Below are positions 57,501-64,000 of a DNA stretch of 64,000 nt, piece by piece (position 1 is the first letter of the stretch; every line of letters starts with the position of its first letter). Source of the stretch: Cristatella mucedo (lineage: Eukaryota > Bryozoa > Phylactolaemata > Cristatellidae); NCBI GenBank assembly GCA_009760855.2, contig WPIO01000003.1:9937501-10001500 (forward strand), read 5' to 3'. A program made the translations under genes and the position numbers. A model generated the notes under the pieces. That model was not told where the DNA came from, ran no database searches, and was given only the letters and a program-made list of their open reading frames with translations.

Positions 57501-60500
57501 ACGCCAGGAGTAAACTAATAAAGCCAAACCTAAATTTTGAAGGCAAACAATTCTCAACAGGACATGAAAACAGGGACATGAAAGTGACAAACGATTTCCC
57601 CTCGTATTGCTTGCTTTATAAGTAGCTTTCATAGTCATCAGTGGGGCCATTGTATTTTCAGGCACTTACTCAGGAACTGTCCAGTTTCTACTTGCACACC
57701 TCAGGACATCGAGTCTCGATTTCAATAAACACTTATCATGATGATGGCAAGCAGTCTAAAAACTAATGCTTTCATAAATATTTCTGTCACGAGGCCAAGT
57801 ACATTCCTTTCTGCTGGGTACCATACATCGCCAGGCTAGGCGACATAGCATCACTGGGTTGGCTTTCTAAAGTAGTCGATGAGATCAAGGCTGACTGAAC
57901 ACTGCTTCACTGCGACTTGTTAAACGATGCTACACATAGGTATTTCTTGATATCTAAGAAGCACTCACTATAGAACATGTATGCTTATGTCATAAGCTGT
58001 GATAAGCTATTTGCCCATGCTTTCCTCAAATCATCAGTTAATAATCACGTTGTTGGTCTTACCATGACAGTTCTCTCAGTTTAGAGGAGTGCATAAATGA
58101 TTGCCTATTCTGCTGATACTTTCTTTTGCATGATTTGTAAAATTCAAAATGAGTTCTGGTTTTGCTAAAAACAAAAGGCGCTATTTATTAGTTCTCTGTA
58201 AGCCTGATTGTTATAACCTGGTATAGGTCGGCAGATTCAGTGCATTGGAACAGCTATGGCCAGGATTATCAAATGCCTGCAGCAGAGCAGTATATGCAGC
58301 ACCTGAAGTCACTACACACTTACAAGTCACTTCCACTTAAAGCAGCACTCATAAAGAAGCTTTCAGAATAAACTATGCTCTGCATGTACCGTGGGTATTG
58401 CAGCCTATACAGGCGTTCTAAAAGTACCTTTGTTTTAATGGTCCTAGTCAGTGGCACTCACAGGTAGACATCCGTGCAGTGACATCCGTCTGGTACACGT
58501 GGGCCAAAATGTGTAGCGGTTATAGCAATTTCATAAGTCACAAATATTGACGTGACACAATTTATCAGCTGCCATTGGATAGTGCAGCAACCGTGCCAAT
58601 GAGTGCAAAGGAAGTGTAATGCTGGCCAGTGGGCTCTGGCTATGCCATAATTATGCATACATTTGACCCAGCCATATTTGCAAGGTATGCAATGTCCCAT
58701 CATTTCATGTGCTGCATTAATCATCCAGGACCTTTCTCTTGCTCTGCCTATGATTTGGTTCTTTGCTCCTCAGTGTTGCAGTGTTTCCGTGAAAAGCCTG
58801 ACCAGCCCTATCAGAGGGCATTAGAGCATGCCTGCTGACAGCTGAGCACCTTATAAAAGATGCAGCGCATGCACACTGATGCCATGCTATGACGTACCAG
58901 CCGAGCTGAGAGCATGCCGATGCAGCCACACAAGCAGGGCCAGCATCCCCGATGAACCTGTCTAAGCCATCGGGCAGCACACGCACACAAGTAACCTGTC
59001 TGGCACCAGCTCCAAAAGAGAATAACTCTGGCAAGGCTTTGGCTGAGGACGAGGGTGACTTGCCTTGGCACACAGAGGCACTTACGTAAGATTGCCTCAA
59101 CAAAGTAATCTTGATGATCCGGTCAGTTTCGGATTCTTCCTCCCCCCCCCACCCGACAGGTAAAAGCAGACACAGTGAACGAACTGCCCCGTCCAAGAGT
59201 CGGTGCAGAAAAGCCAAGCAAGCGGTTTGAAGCCGCCACAAGGACGGGCAGCCAGCATTCAACTGCACACGACGACGAGGTCTCAAGGCTAGGTCTTCGC
59301 AGCACAAGCACAGCCGGCGAAGTCACGCTTACGCTCTGTCTTGCCCGGAAACAGGGAGCAGAATCGCTTCACTGCCTCTGCCGGCGTCGTCCTACTTCCG
59401 GAAGTCGAGCGCTGCAAGCAGGATCGACTTGTGGAAGCACCACTGCCACTTGCCTTTCCAAGCATAGCTGCCGCTCACAGACAAGCAAGGGCGAATGCAG
59501 ATGCAGCAGGCAGCTTTCGTACTGTGACTGGGGCGGCTGCTGCCGAGCTAGATGACGACGCCGACATCACAGCCCGGGTAGCATCCACGCCGGGCATGGC
59601 AAAAGAGCAGACGGGCAGGCCTCGAGCATGAACACCACCCATCAAGCTCCAGGCACGCTCGGCCTCTGCAATGGTCCTATACGTGGCAGCCACGAAGTTG
59701 TGGTTCTGCCCGGTGGCTGTCATAACGCCACGCTGAAACGAGCAGGTGCTTTCGGACAAGCGAATCGGCTTGCAAAGGTCAGCACGGGATGGCCAGAAAC
59801 AAGATGACCAGGCATGGGCAGCCGAATTATTAATGGTTGAATAAATGAGGCTCGGCAGCTTCTAGGCTGTGCTGGGCACACAAAGCGACAGTTCTCTCGG
59901 CCTACCGACATGGCTGCGGGGTCCAGGGTTCCAGCTCCGGTGGCAAGCTGCATAGCGCCACCAGGGTTGCCCAAGTTGTCGAGGAACGTTACAGTGAGCG
60001 AGTGAAGGTCGTCGTATCGCAACACACTCTCCGGCAAGTAGTCGCAGCCCATCGGTCGCCGGATGATGCCGTCGGCAGCAGGGAAGGTGGCGCCGGCGAT
60101 CATGGCACGCACGCGGTCCGTGGTGGGCCTATTGTGTGCAAACTCGACCAAGCCATAACCTTTGCTCATGCCTGCAGCGTGCGAATCAGCAAAAGCGCCG
60201 TGAGACCTACACAGAAGATGAGTGGATGCATGCGAGCGTGTGTGCCTAAGGTGCAGGCATGCTCTTTTCAGCATGAAGGCATAAACGAGACTGGTGAGTT
60301 CAGTGGGCTTCAAGTTGCATATGCATACTCCTTTTACTGATCTGTAGATTTTCTTATTACAGAGAACCCATGCTTGTCTAATAAACATTACACAGTCATT
60401 CTTTGTCACTCCGAGCTTCGATGTTCCCGGCTTCGCCCTATTGCGGTTTTTCAACAATTCATTTTAAAATGATCAAGAAAGCAAAAATAATACAGTGCAC

Positions 60501-63500
60501 TCGGTTGTCTGAGTCAATTATGCAGCCCTGTATTAGTTAAAATTAAAATTACTGTACGCATGGGCTGTAGGCCTGTGTGATCGAGCACCCTCCCTCCAAA
60601 TCCTTCAACGTCAGGTGCAATCGCTCGACCACTCCTTGTGAGTGGGTAAGAGCTTTTTTCCAAAAGTCAGGTGTGGTGAAACCAAGCCAACCAGAGTATG
60701 CTGTTCACTGATTGGCTATCCTTTCCTCTTCCTACCATGGCCACTTATTGGCTCAGCCTCATGCGAGTTCGCTGCTCTCACGCATGCTTCTACATGTCTA
60801 ATATGTCTTATTTTCTCTTGTTTTGTCAAGTAAATTGGGTAATAAAAGTGTAATTGTGACTATAGGGGTGTTAGTTCATGTATTGAGGGTTCTAATAATT
60901 TTAAAACCGTATTTGGAGGGTCATGAACAGATTTCTATGCTTAAACTACAAAAACATTCGATTTATAAATAAAGTATCCTACTTCGCAGAAATTCACTAT
61001 TGTGGTAGAGTCTGGAACTGATTAGCCACGACAAACAAGGGACGACTGTACTTTCTTTCAAAACCTCATAATCATTTTAAATAAATACAAATTCCACTCT
61101 TATCTACAAAACAATTCAAGATAATTTGTTCTTTAATTTGCTATAAATCCGTGATTCGTTATGTTTGAAGATAGTTTAATCACCAGTATTTGACCGACAG
61201 GACTATGCTTTGCAGCACGTAGGACAAGGTTAAGCGAAAGCAAACTGGAACATAACCTTAAAAGCCTCAAGCTATGGTCACCAGTATTCAGCTGTACCTA
61301 TTCCGAGGTCTACTAATTCACAAGCAAGAAGAGGTATGTGGAGTCCTTAACACGCTCCGGGATGCACGTTTATAAACTTCAAGCAGCTATTGTGCCGAAC
61401 AGTGAAGAGGCATGATGCCACCACTGCCTACCACGAGTCACTTCTACGAGCCTTCAATAAGCTTTTCAAAAATGAAACAACACACTAACACAGTCCATCG
61501 ACGAAGTTTGTCGTCTGGCACACAACTTAATTTGATATCAACGTACGAAGAATGGTCCAGAAAGATAAGTGTGTATACATGGCAAGCGCACGTGCGTGCT
61601 ATGCCAGCTAAAAGTAGCATAGCAAAATCATTCACTAGAGCATACATTGCTCGGCTTGAGAATACGGTGCAGACCTATTGCACACGAGAGGCTTACCAGT
61701 GGCTCCTCGCATAAGAAAACAGATCTCAACAGGACCAAACTGATCTGCAAATCCCCTGAACTGTGCTTCATCCAACTGCAGTGGCACACCAAGTATGCAC
61801 AGCATCATTCGTCGAGGATAAAGCCCTACATTGACAGCTTTGCCGAGCAGCCGCCGTGTTGCCAGCACACCGACATACTGTTCTGCATGTTCACCGTGAG
61901 TCACAGTGATAATCACTAAAACAATCAGGTCGTGTGTCTCACGTAGTATACAACACGTAGGAATGACAACAGAGGAATAGGCATGTTGCAGAGGAACTAA
62001 AATGACATCCGTTCGAGGTCTCACAGCAAGAACAGAGCAAGATATAACACATCATATGCAAGACTTCGCATCATATGCCGAGTCGGCCAAAGAGCAATTT
62101 AGTAATTGCTGCAGCTATGCCGGCTGCTATAAGAAAAATTAATAGCATGTTAACTCACGACAGTCATGCTACAACATATTACATGAAGCAATATCCAATT
62201 GCAACCCCACCCATACTTCACCTCAACAGCAATTAATCCACACCAAAGCCAGACCAGCGGACTATCGAATATAAAGCACCAGATCCCCGAGTTTTGAAGC
62301 ACAGACTGCTGTTATCAGCAATTTTAGTGGTAGCTTTTACACGAAATCAGCTTTACTACGTGCCAGGGTGTAAGCTCGACTTTTACAAACACAATCTAAA
62401 GTTGACACCGGATGATTCACACAATTGTCACTGGCTGTCTACTAGAACATATTTAATTGACAGAGATCAAGATTCGTTAAAAATTAAAAGTCGGTTGATT
62501 CAAAAGCCTAATTATTATTGCAGCAGTCTAGTTAAGCATCTATCAACTCTCTTGAAGTGGGCTATGAAGAATCTGAAGCTCCACTAGCCACCCAACTTTA
62601 TTGCCTGCCCATCTGTGCTGTCAGCACAGTACAGGTCAGCCATGCCCGACGCCAAATTAGTCTTCATCAGAAATAAATGAGACTCTCTCCCTGCTGCTTG
62701 GGCTAGCAGAATATCTCTTATCTGCCAGCCTTTGCTCTGATCGGATCTCATCTTCCTCCTGCTAAGGTCGCAAACACGTGGTCCAGAACCTTAACAATCA
62801 ACACATGCTCCAACAAATCCCCTGCTGCAGCATTCAAACTCACAACCTGGGTTGTGAAGTGCTAGCACCTTACCGATGGGCTGAGACAAATACATACTCA
62901 GGCAGGGTGATTAGTAATTAGTAATAACATGTCGGCATTTTTCATTCCAAATCCCTTGAACTATAAAGCAGAGGAAGAAGAAACCATTTCATCACACTTT
63001 ACATTTTTATTGAGGATATTCGCCATGGCACTAGTTAAAAAACATGTCAAACGTTAGAATTAGGTCCGACATTACGGCTTCAATAGAATAATGAAAAAAA
63101 TCGCTCAGGGTTTTTGAGAAAAACCGGATCTCCGGTAGCTACCAATCACTTTCACGTTGTTTTGGGGCGGGAGGTTTAACTTCTAAAGGACTTTGCCAAA
63201 GCAGAACTTGTTCAGGTGAGACGAAGTCTGAGTTCTGAATTGATAGAGTGGTCATATAGCAAAGGACAAGGCTTGAGCATATGGCTTCATGTCCTCCATG
63301 CTCGAGTAGCAAGCATGGTAATTCACGGTAGCATAGTAATTAAAACAATGTAAAAGAATCTCTCGGACTTATAGTGTCAGGAAAACCGAGAGGCACGTGC
63401 ACCAGGAAAGCTCGAAATCCACCAAGATTTAGACATCAAAAGTCAGTGAGAGGGCCAAATTACCTCCTACCACATCTGCTTCCATCAGTGAATGCAAAGA

Positions 63501-63523
63501 CAGTAACTCATCATGAAATTTAG
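39555..63523 (-). CDS. RAVER1: RAVER-like ribonucleoprotein PTB-binding protein, nine-exon model, 5' end outside window
   Basis: RAVER proteins are nuclear/cytoplasmic RNA-binding co-factors of PTB in splicing, with three RRMs and a proline-rich tail. Exons (minus): 63464-63523, 61697-61915, 59906-60171, 59479-59768, 57144-57247, 53416-53531, 50363-50427, 44028-44130, 39555-39770. All eight junctions agree in phase and give 478 complete codons plus the stop. RRM2 is clear (RNP2 [11 protein letters not shown]1 KGYGLVEF). RRM3 ends in [15 protein letters not shown], like the family's SFCAPGPPGRSML. The last exon holds [20 protein letters not shown] and GGHYAESY then basic residues, a near match to the vertebrate RAVER1 C-terminus. 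Recognised from memory, not searched. No S/G-[IL]-L-G PTB-binding motif was seen. The middle exons (57.2, 53.4, 50.4, 44.1 kb) rest on splice sites and phase. The introns total over 22 kb and carry many repeats. Confidence 0.75.
40332..40506 (-). mobile_element. SINE-1 copy
   Basis: The reverse complement of the consensus over its full length, from CCTAGCTGATTAAACAGCCT to CCATCACGGCTCACC. An A-rich run precedes it (40316-40331). In a RAVER intron, same strand as the gene. Confidence 0.9.
40507..41921. other. RAVER last intron; no feature recognised
   Basis: Medium-length frames on both strands (about 60-98 codons) without motifs. A short CAG-rich run lies at 41353-41380. Confidence 0.4.
41922..41981. 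repeat. 27-bp tandem duplication next to the tRNA-Lys-like sequence
   Basis: CAAATTCCAGCTAGGAC-GAG then AAC-ATC occurs twice in a row, with two or three differences. Confidence 0.7.
41962..42034 (-). pseudogene. tRNA-Lys(CTT)-like pseudogene or SINE head
   Basis: The minus strand starts GACTCGATAGCTCAATCGGT with an intact D-stem (GCTC/GAGC). The anticodon loop is CTCTTAA. The 3' side of the anticodon stem and the T-arm no longer pair, so it is not a functional tRNA. Confidence 0.5.
42229..42280. repeat. (CA)n microsatellite
   Basis: Two CA runs separated by TTT. Confidence 0.9.
42797..42960 (+). mobile_element. Diverged tRNA-derived SINE (SINE-1 related body)
   Basis: The B-box reads GTGTTCGAATCC. 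The body GTAGTGATAGCAGCCAAGGC, TCTTCTGCTGCTATATAAGA and the end GGTTGATCAGCC resemble SINE-1, but the head differs (CACTTCACAATCCAGG). Confidence 0.6.
43200..43336 (+). mobile_element. LINE-A tail-only copy
   Basis: AAAGTGCGTAGAAAGAGATT, then GAGTTCTCCGAGGGGGCTTT and an (ATT)n-like tail at 43312-43336. Confidence 0.65.
43385..43800 (-). mobile_element. LINE-A RT C-terminal fragment
   Basis: In two minus frames it reads [11 protein letters not shown], then [17 protein letters not shown], then [14 protein letters not shown]. These correspond to the LINE-A blocks around [17 protein letters not shown] and [11 protein letters not shown]. It fuses artificially with the RAVER exon at 44028-44130 in one long open frame. 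Confidence 0.65.
44028..44130 (-). CDS. RAVER1: RAVER candidate exon (basic and Ala/Gly-rich)
   Basis: The acceptor is GTCGCGTTTGTAG, with a weak pyrimidine tract, and the donor is weak (GCTCCT|GTAATG). It has 1 nt plus 34 codons: [20 protein letters not shown], then Ala/Gly. The basic GKRR may be a nuclear signal. The phase fits the 50.4-kb and 39.8-kb exons. It is the weakest member of the chain. Confidence 0.33.
44417..44550 (+). mobile_element. SINE-2 copy, diverged
   Basis: TTTGGCCAAGCAAGCAGTTA, ATGTGCTCGCCCCGACCAAG and GGTCGTGGGCTCTG, with the tail AGAGATTAGGTCCTCTTAGT then GCCATACAAATGAATTA. Confidence 0.7.
45418..45640 (-). mobile_element. LINE-B 3' end, inverted truncated copy
   Basis: The reverse complement matches 33745-33960, including the GTTACGCAGGAGAGTTTTG and GCCAACAGACTTCATCTC blocks. 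It lies in a RAVER intron on the RAVER sense strand. Confidence 0.75.
46515..47665 (+). mobile_element. LINE-A copy from RT core to 3' end
   Basis: FHFYADD lies at 46590-46610, then [35 protein letters not shown], and the [14 protein letters not shown] / [14 protein letters not shown] frames. The 3' UTR and degenerate hairpin are at 47600-47650. Frameshifts occur around 46920 and 47080. It lies in a RAVER intron, antisense to it. Confidence 0.8.
47929..47993. repeat. (TG)n microsatellite
   Basis: TG run broken by CTGTCTG. Confidence 0.93.
48086..48268 (+). mobile_element. SINE-1 copy
   Basis: GGTGAGCCGTGATGACACAC, B-box GGGTTCGATTCC, and GGTGGTGATAGCCGTCAAGG, with the 3' end CAGCTAGG and T run. 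Confidence 0.9.
48484..48531. repeat. (AT)n microsatellite
   Basis: About 48 bp of AT with one C. Confidence 0.93.
48845..48915 (-). mobile_element. Worn LINE-A tail
   Basis: AACTGAATCTATTTCTAGGC then ACTTTACAGCAAAG resembles the reverse-complement 3' end. Confidence 0.5.
49045..49520 (-). mobile_element. LINE-A 3' fragment
   Basis: The minus strand encodes [13 protein letters not shown] and [17 protein letters not shown], followed by a shortened 3' UTR. The tail at 49045-49100 has GAGAACTAAATCTCTTTCTA (plus strand). Confidence 0.65.
50363..50427 (-). CDS. RAVER1: RAVER candidate exon
   Basis: The acceptor is excellent (CTCTCTCACCTTTTCCAG) and the donor is CCGAG|GTGAGA. The exon is 65 nt, starts in phase 0 and encodes [20 protein letters not shown] plus P. 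This resembles the Ser/Tyr/Pro-rich region that precedes the RAVER tail. A second frame is also open. Confidence 0.42.
51420..51590 (-). mobile_element. SINE-1 copy, diverged
   Basis: AGCTGATTTAACAGCCTCGT, then CGGCTATCACCACCGCTTGC. The B-box is mutated (GGCTCGAATCTACG on the plus strand) and the head is worn. Confidence 0.75.
51831..51975 (+). mobile_element. SINE-2 copy
   Basis: TTTGGTCCAGCGATTAAGGT, GGTCGTGGGCTCGAGCCC, then AGAGATTAAGTTCTCTTGGG and GCGCTATACAAATGAATTA. A poly-C run (51856-51867) interrupts the anticodon region. Confidence 0.85.
51990..52160 (+). mobile_element. LINE-C 3' tail
   Basis: TTGTTTCTCTTGCAG is followed by TTTTAAAGTGCCAGAATCGA and an AAT/ATT-rich end. It is the same tail family as 17650, next to SINE-2 at 51831-51975. 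Confidence 0.45.
52590..52785 (+). mobile_element. LINE-C 3' tail
   Basis: TTGCTTCTCTTGCAGTTGTA, AAGTTCCTAAACAGAGAATT and an (ATT)n-like end at 52760-52785, similar to 17650 and 51990. Confidence 0.45.
53416..53531 (-). CDS. RAVER1: RAVER candidate helical exon
   Basis: The acceptor is CTGCTTGCAG and the donor TCAGAG|GTATGG. It encodes 38 codons, including [20 protein letters not shown] and [18 protein letters not shown]. The content is clearly protein-like and amphipathic. It joins in phase to the exons at 57.2 and 50.4 kb. The sequence itself was not recognised as RAVER, so it could belong to a nested gene. Confidence 0.5.
53713..53886 (+). mobile_element. SINE-1 copy
   Basis: GTGAGCCGTGATGGCACACT, B-box GGGTTCGAATCC, and the 3' end AGGCTGTTAAATCAGCTAGT running into TATATAATAAT. 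Confidence 0.88.
53893..54960 (-). mobile_element. LINE-A copy, antisense to window (RT part to 3' end)
   Basis: From high to low coordinates: a decayed FHFYADD (54811-54835), the ARNL region, [18 protein letters not shown] (54479-54545), PTYLSDVL, and the 3' UTR with tail at 53893-53960. A SINE-1 abuts the tail at 53713-53886. Confidence 0.7.
55111..55284 (-). mobile_element. SINE-1 copy
   Basis: Full-length reverse complement, preceded on the plus strand by an (AATA)n run at 55089-55110. It abuts the LTR-like sequence at 55285. Confidence 0.9.
55285..57101 (-). mobile_element. LTR-retrotransposon-like remnant: gag-like frames followed by an LTR-like end
   Basis: On the minus strand, consecutive open segments share one style across frameshifts. 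They begin [20 protein letters not shown] (57101) and continue with [19 protein letters not shown] (about 56690). An Ala/Glu/Thr-rich section follows (55.7-56.5 kb), ending near 55560. Below it a purine-rich AAGGGGGAA (about 55473) precedes TATAAATAAC (55395) and AATAAA (55325), the order of a polypurine tract and LTR. No pol was found. This could be a non-autonomous element or a decayed host gene. It lies within the RAVER intron between 57.1 and 53.5 kb. Confidence 0.45.
57144..57247 (-). CDS. RAVER1: RAVER candidate exon after RRM3
   Basis: The splice sites are strong: acceptor TTTTATTTCTTAG and donor ACATC|GTAAGATA. The phase fits on both sides. It encodes [15 protein letters not shown] and [19 protein letters not shown], probably helical. 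In RAVER1 the matching position reads ALNRGK after RRM3. The link to RAVER is inferred from order, strand and phase. Confidence 0.5.
57248..59478. other. RAVER intron after RRM3; nothing recognised
   Basis: A 196-codon minus frame (58717-59307) crosses this intron but ends in low-complexity sequence and has no motif. A poly-C/G run lies at 59143-59152. Confidence 0.4.
59479..59768 (-). CDS. RAVER1: RAVER exon: RRM3 core and following Ser/Ala stretch
   Basis: The acceptor is GACCTTTGCAAG and the chosen donor TGTCT|GTGAGC. It encodes [20 protein letters not shown] (RNP1 region and helix 2) and [15 protein letters not shown], then a Ser/Ala run. The donor is chosen because its 2-nt overhang fits the next exon; an alternative donor, GTACGA at 59522, would end the exon at 59523. 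Confidence 0.72.
59906..60171 (-). CDS. RAVER1: RAVER exon: RRM2 second half and start of RRM3
   Basis: The acceptor is CACGCTGCAG and the donor ATGTCG|GTAGGC; the exon ends in phase 0. It starts with RNP1 of RRM2 (SKGYGLVEF), then the linker ([20 protein letters not shown]), matching the vertebrate RAVER linker pattern, then RRM3 strand 1 (LTVTFLDNL). Confidence 0.82.
60172..61696. other. RAVER intron within RRM2; nothing recognised
   Basis: AT-rich, with no repeat family identified. The intron splits RRM2 between strand 2 and RNP1. Confidence 0.5.
61697..61915 (-). CDS. RAVER1: RAVER exon: end of RRM1 and start of RRM2
   Basis: The acceptor is GATTGTTTTAG and the donor GCCACTG|GTAAGCC. 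It encodes the end of RRM1 ([20 protein letters not shown], compare the family's VTLLNGEQAEAAINAF). Then comes RRM2 with RNP2 MLCILGVP, helix 1 ([14 protein letters not shown]) and strand 2 ([11 protein letters not shown]). The 1-nt overhang forms a Gly codon with the next exon, just before MSKGYG. Confidence 0.82.
62820..62892 (-). mobile_element. tRNA-like SINE head (SINE-3)
   Basis: The minus strand reads GCCCATCGGTAAGGTGCTAG, then CACTTCACAACCCAGG, resembling the head at 42806-42835. The B-box is worn (GAGTTTGAATGC). Confidence 0.5.
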
Positions 63524-64000
63524 CTGTGTGAACAGTAACGGCCATTTGAGCTGATGGGATCCAGTGAATAGGTGACTTTCTATTGCACATGCATAGAAGA
63601 TTAAACAGAACAGTTGACTTAAAACTGCTATGATTTGGTCACCAAGGTCCTCGTACCTTCACCTTCCACTCATTAGAAGTATGCCCACATAGAGCCGAGT
63701 AAAAGAAAAAGCACCCAGCTGGTTCAGAGTTGGTACTTTTCTGCAGTTCATGTCCAATTGTGGCGACAGACTGCTAATGCACCAGGTGGGCTGTAGTTAA
63801 GACATGGAGTACATAAGTGATCACTAGATTTCGAGAAGTCATATGCACCTGAGACTGCCTCAAAACCAATTGCACAGTAAAGCAAATAGAAACAAGTCGT
63901 GTTACACTCGAGCTAGCAACTCCAGCTGATAAAAGTTGAGAGTGACATCAGATACTAGGCATTGGGTAACAAAAAACCAGCAATACAGAATACCATATTG
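62893..64000. other. 5' side of RAVER in the window
   Basis: Contains the candidate RRM1 exon at 63464-63523. The RNP2 exon of RRM1 and the start codon were not found. Confidence 0.35.
63464..63523 (-). CDS. RAVER1: RAVER candidate exon, part of RRM1 (helix 1 and strand 2)
   Basis: Acceptor CTGTTCACACAG and donor GGAG|GTAATTT bound 60 nt: 2 nt, 19 codons, 1 nt. It encodes [19 protein letters not shown], placed where RRM1 has helix 1 and strand 2. It joins in phase to the exon at 61915. The assignment rests on phase and position more than on sequence identity. Confidence 0.42.

Noticed and set aside
58717-59307. 196-codon minus-strand frame as part of RAVER
   Set aside because: The neighbouring RAVER exons join in phase without it, and its composition is Cys/Ser/Arg-rich with no motif.
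63665-63722. RLYVGILLMSG on the minus strand, resembling an RNP2 motif for RAVER RRM1
   Set aside because: No acceptable acceptor just upstream and the donor phase does not fit the exon at 63523.

Overview
The window looks like repeat-rich animal genomic DNA, most likely from a flatworm (Platyhelminthes). The best clue is a small heat-shock protein with two alpha-crystallin domains and an N-terminal I-P-V-x-R-x(3)-S-F motif, an architecture known mainly from flatworms (Sm-p40 / Tsp36 type). Introns are large, GT-AG and full of retroelements. There are no operons, Shine-Dalgarno sites or CRISPR arrays. Most long open frames are artefacts of (CT)n, (CA)n, (GCT)n and a 16-bp minisatellite.

Two protein genes can be followed exon by exon, both on the minus strand. 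(1) A dual-domain small heat-shock gene has one domain per exon (25854-26508 and 21059-21382). A candidate promoter and first exon at 28534-28786 would add a 69-residue basic N-terminal extension. (2) A RAVER (PTB-binding ribonucleoprotein) gene runs from at least 63.5 kb to 39.55 kb. I recognise RRM1 end, RRM2, RRM3 and the diagnostic C-terminal tail. Nine exons join in phase and give about 478 codons; the N-terminus lies outside the window. Some further single exons, with good splice sites but no recognisable family, are listed with low confidence (4768-4857 minus, 8584-8756 plus, 37850-38004 plus, 39286-39377 plus). The last lies antisense to the RAVER 3' UTR.

The rest is mobile or simple-repeat DNA. 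LINE-A, an L2/CR1-like non-LTR element with an (ATT)n tail, has about ten coding fragments and many tail-only copies. LINE-B has one long copy at 31.48-33.96 kb and several 3' ends. A third family is present as LINE-C tails. SINE-1 is tRNA-derived with about eleven copies. SINE-2 is tRNA-derived and shares the LINE-A 3' hairpin. There are also divergent tRNA-like pieces, a hAT transposase remnant at 10.6-11.07 kb and a gag-like/LTR-like remnant at 55.3-57.1 kb. A 707-bp unknown element with a 5-bp target duplication interrupts LINE-B.

By region: 0-10 kb is mostly anonymous with candidate exons; 10-20 kb holds hAT, LINE-A copies and microsatellites; 21-29 kb is the heat-shock gene and its 5' region; 29-37 kb is dominated by LINEs and SINEs; 37-39.5 kb has candidate plus-strand exons; 39.5-63.5 kb is the RAVER gene with repeats in its introns. 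All assignments come from reading the sequence; no search was run.
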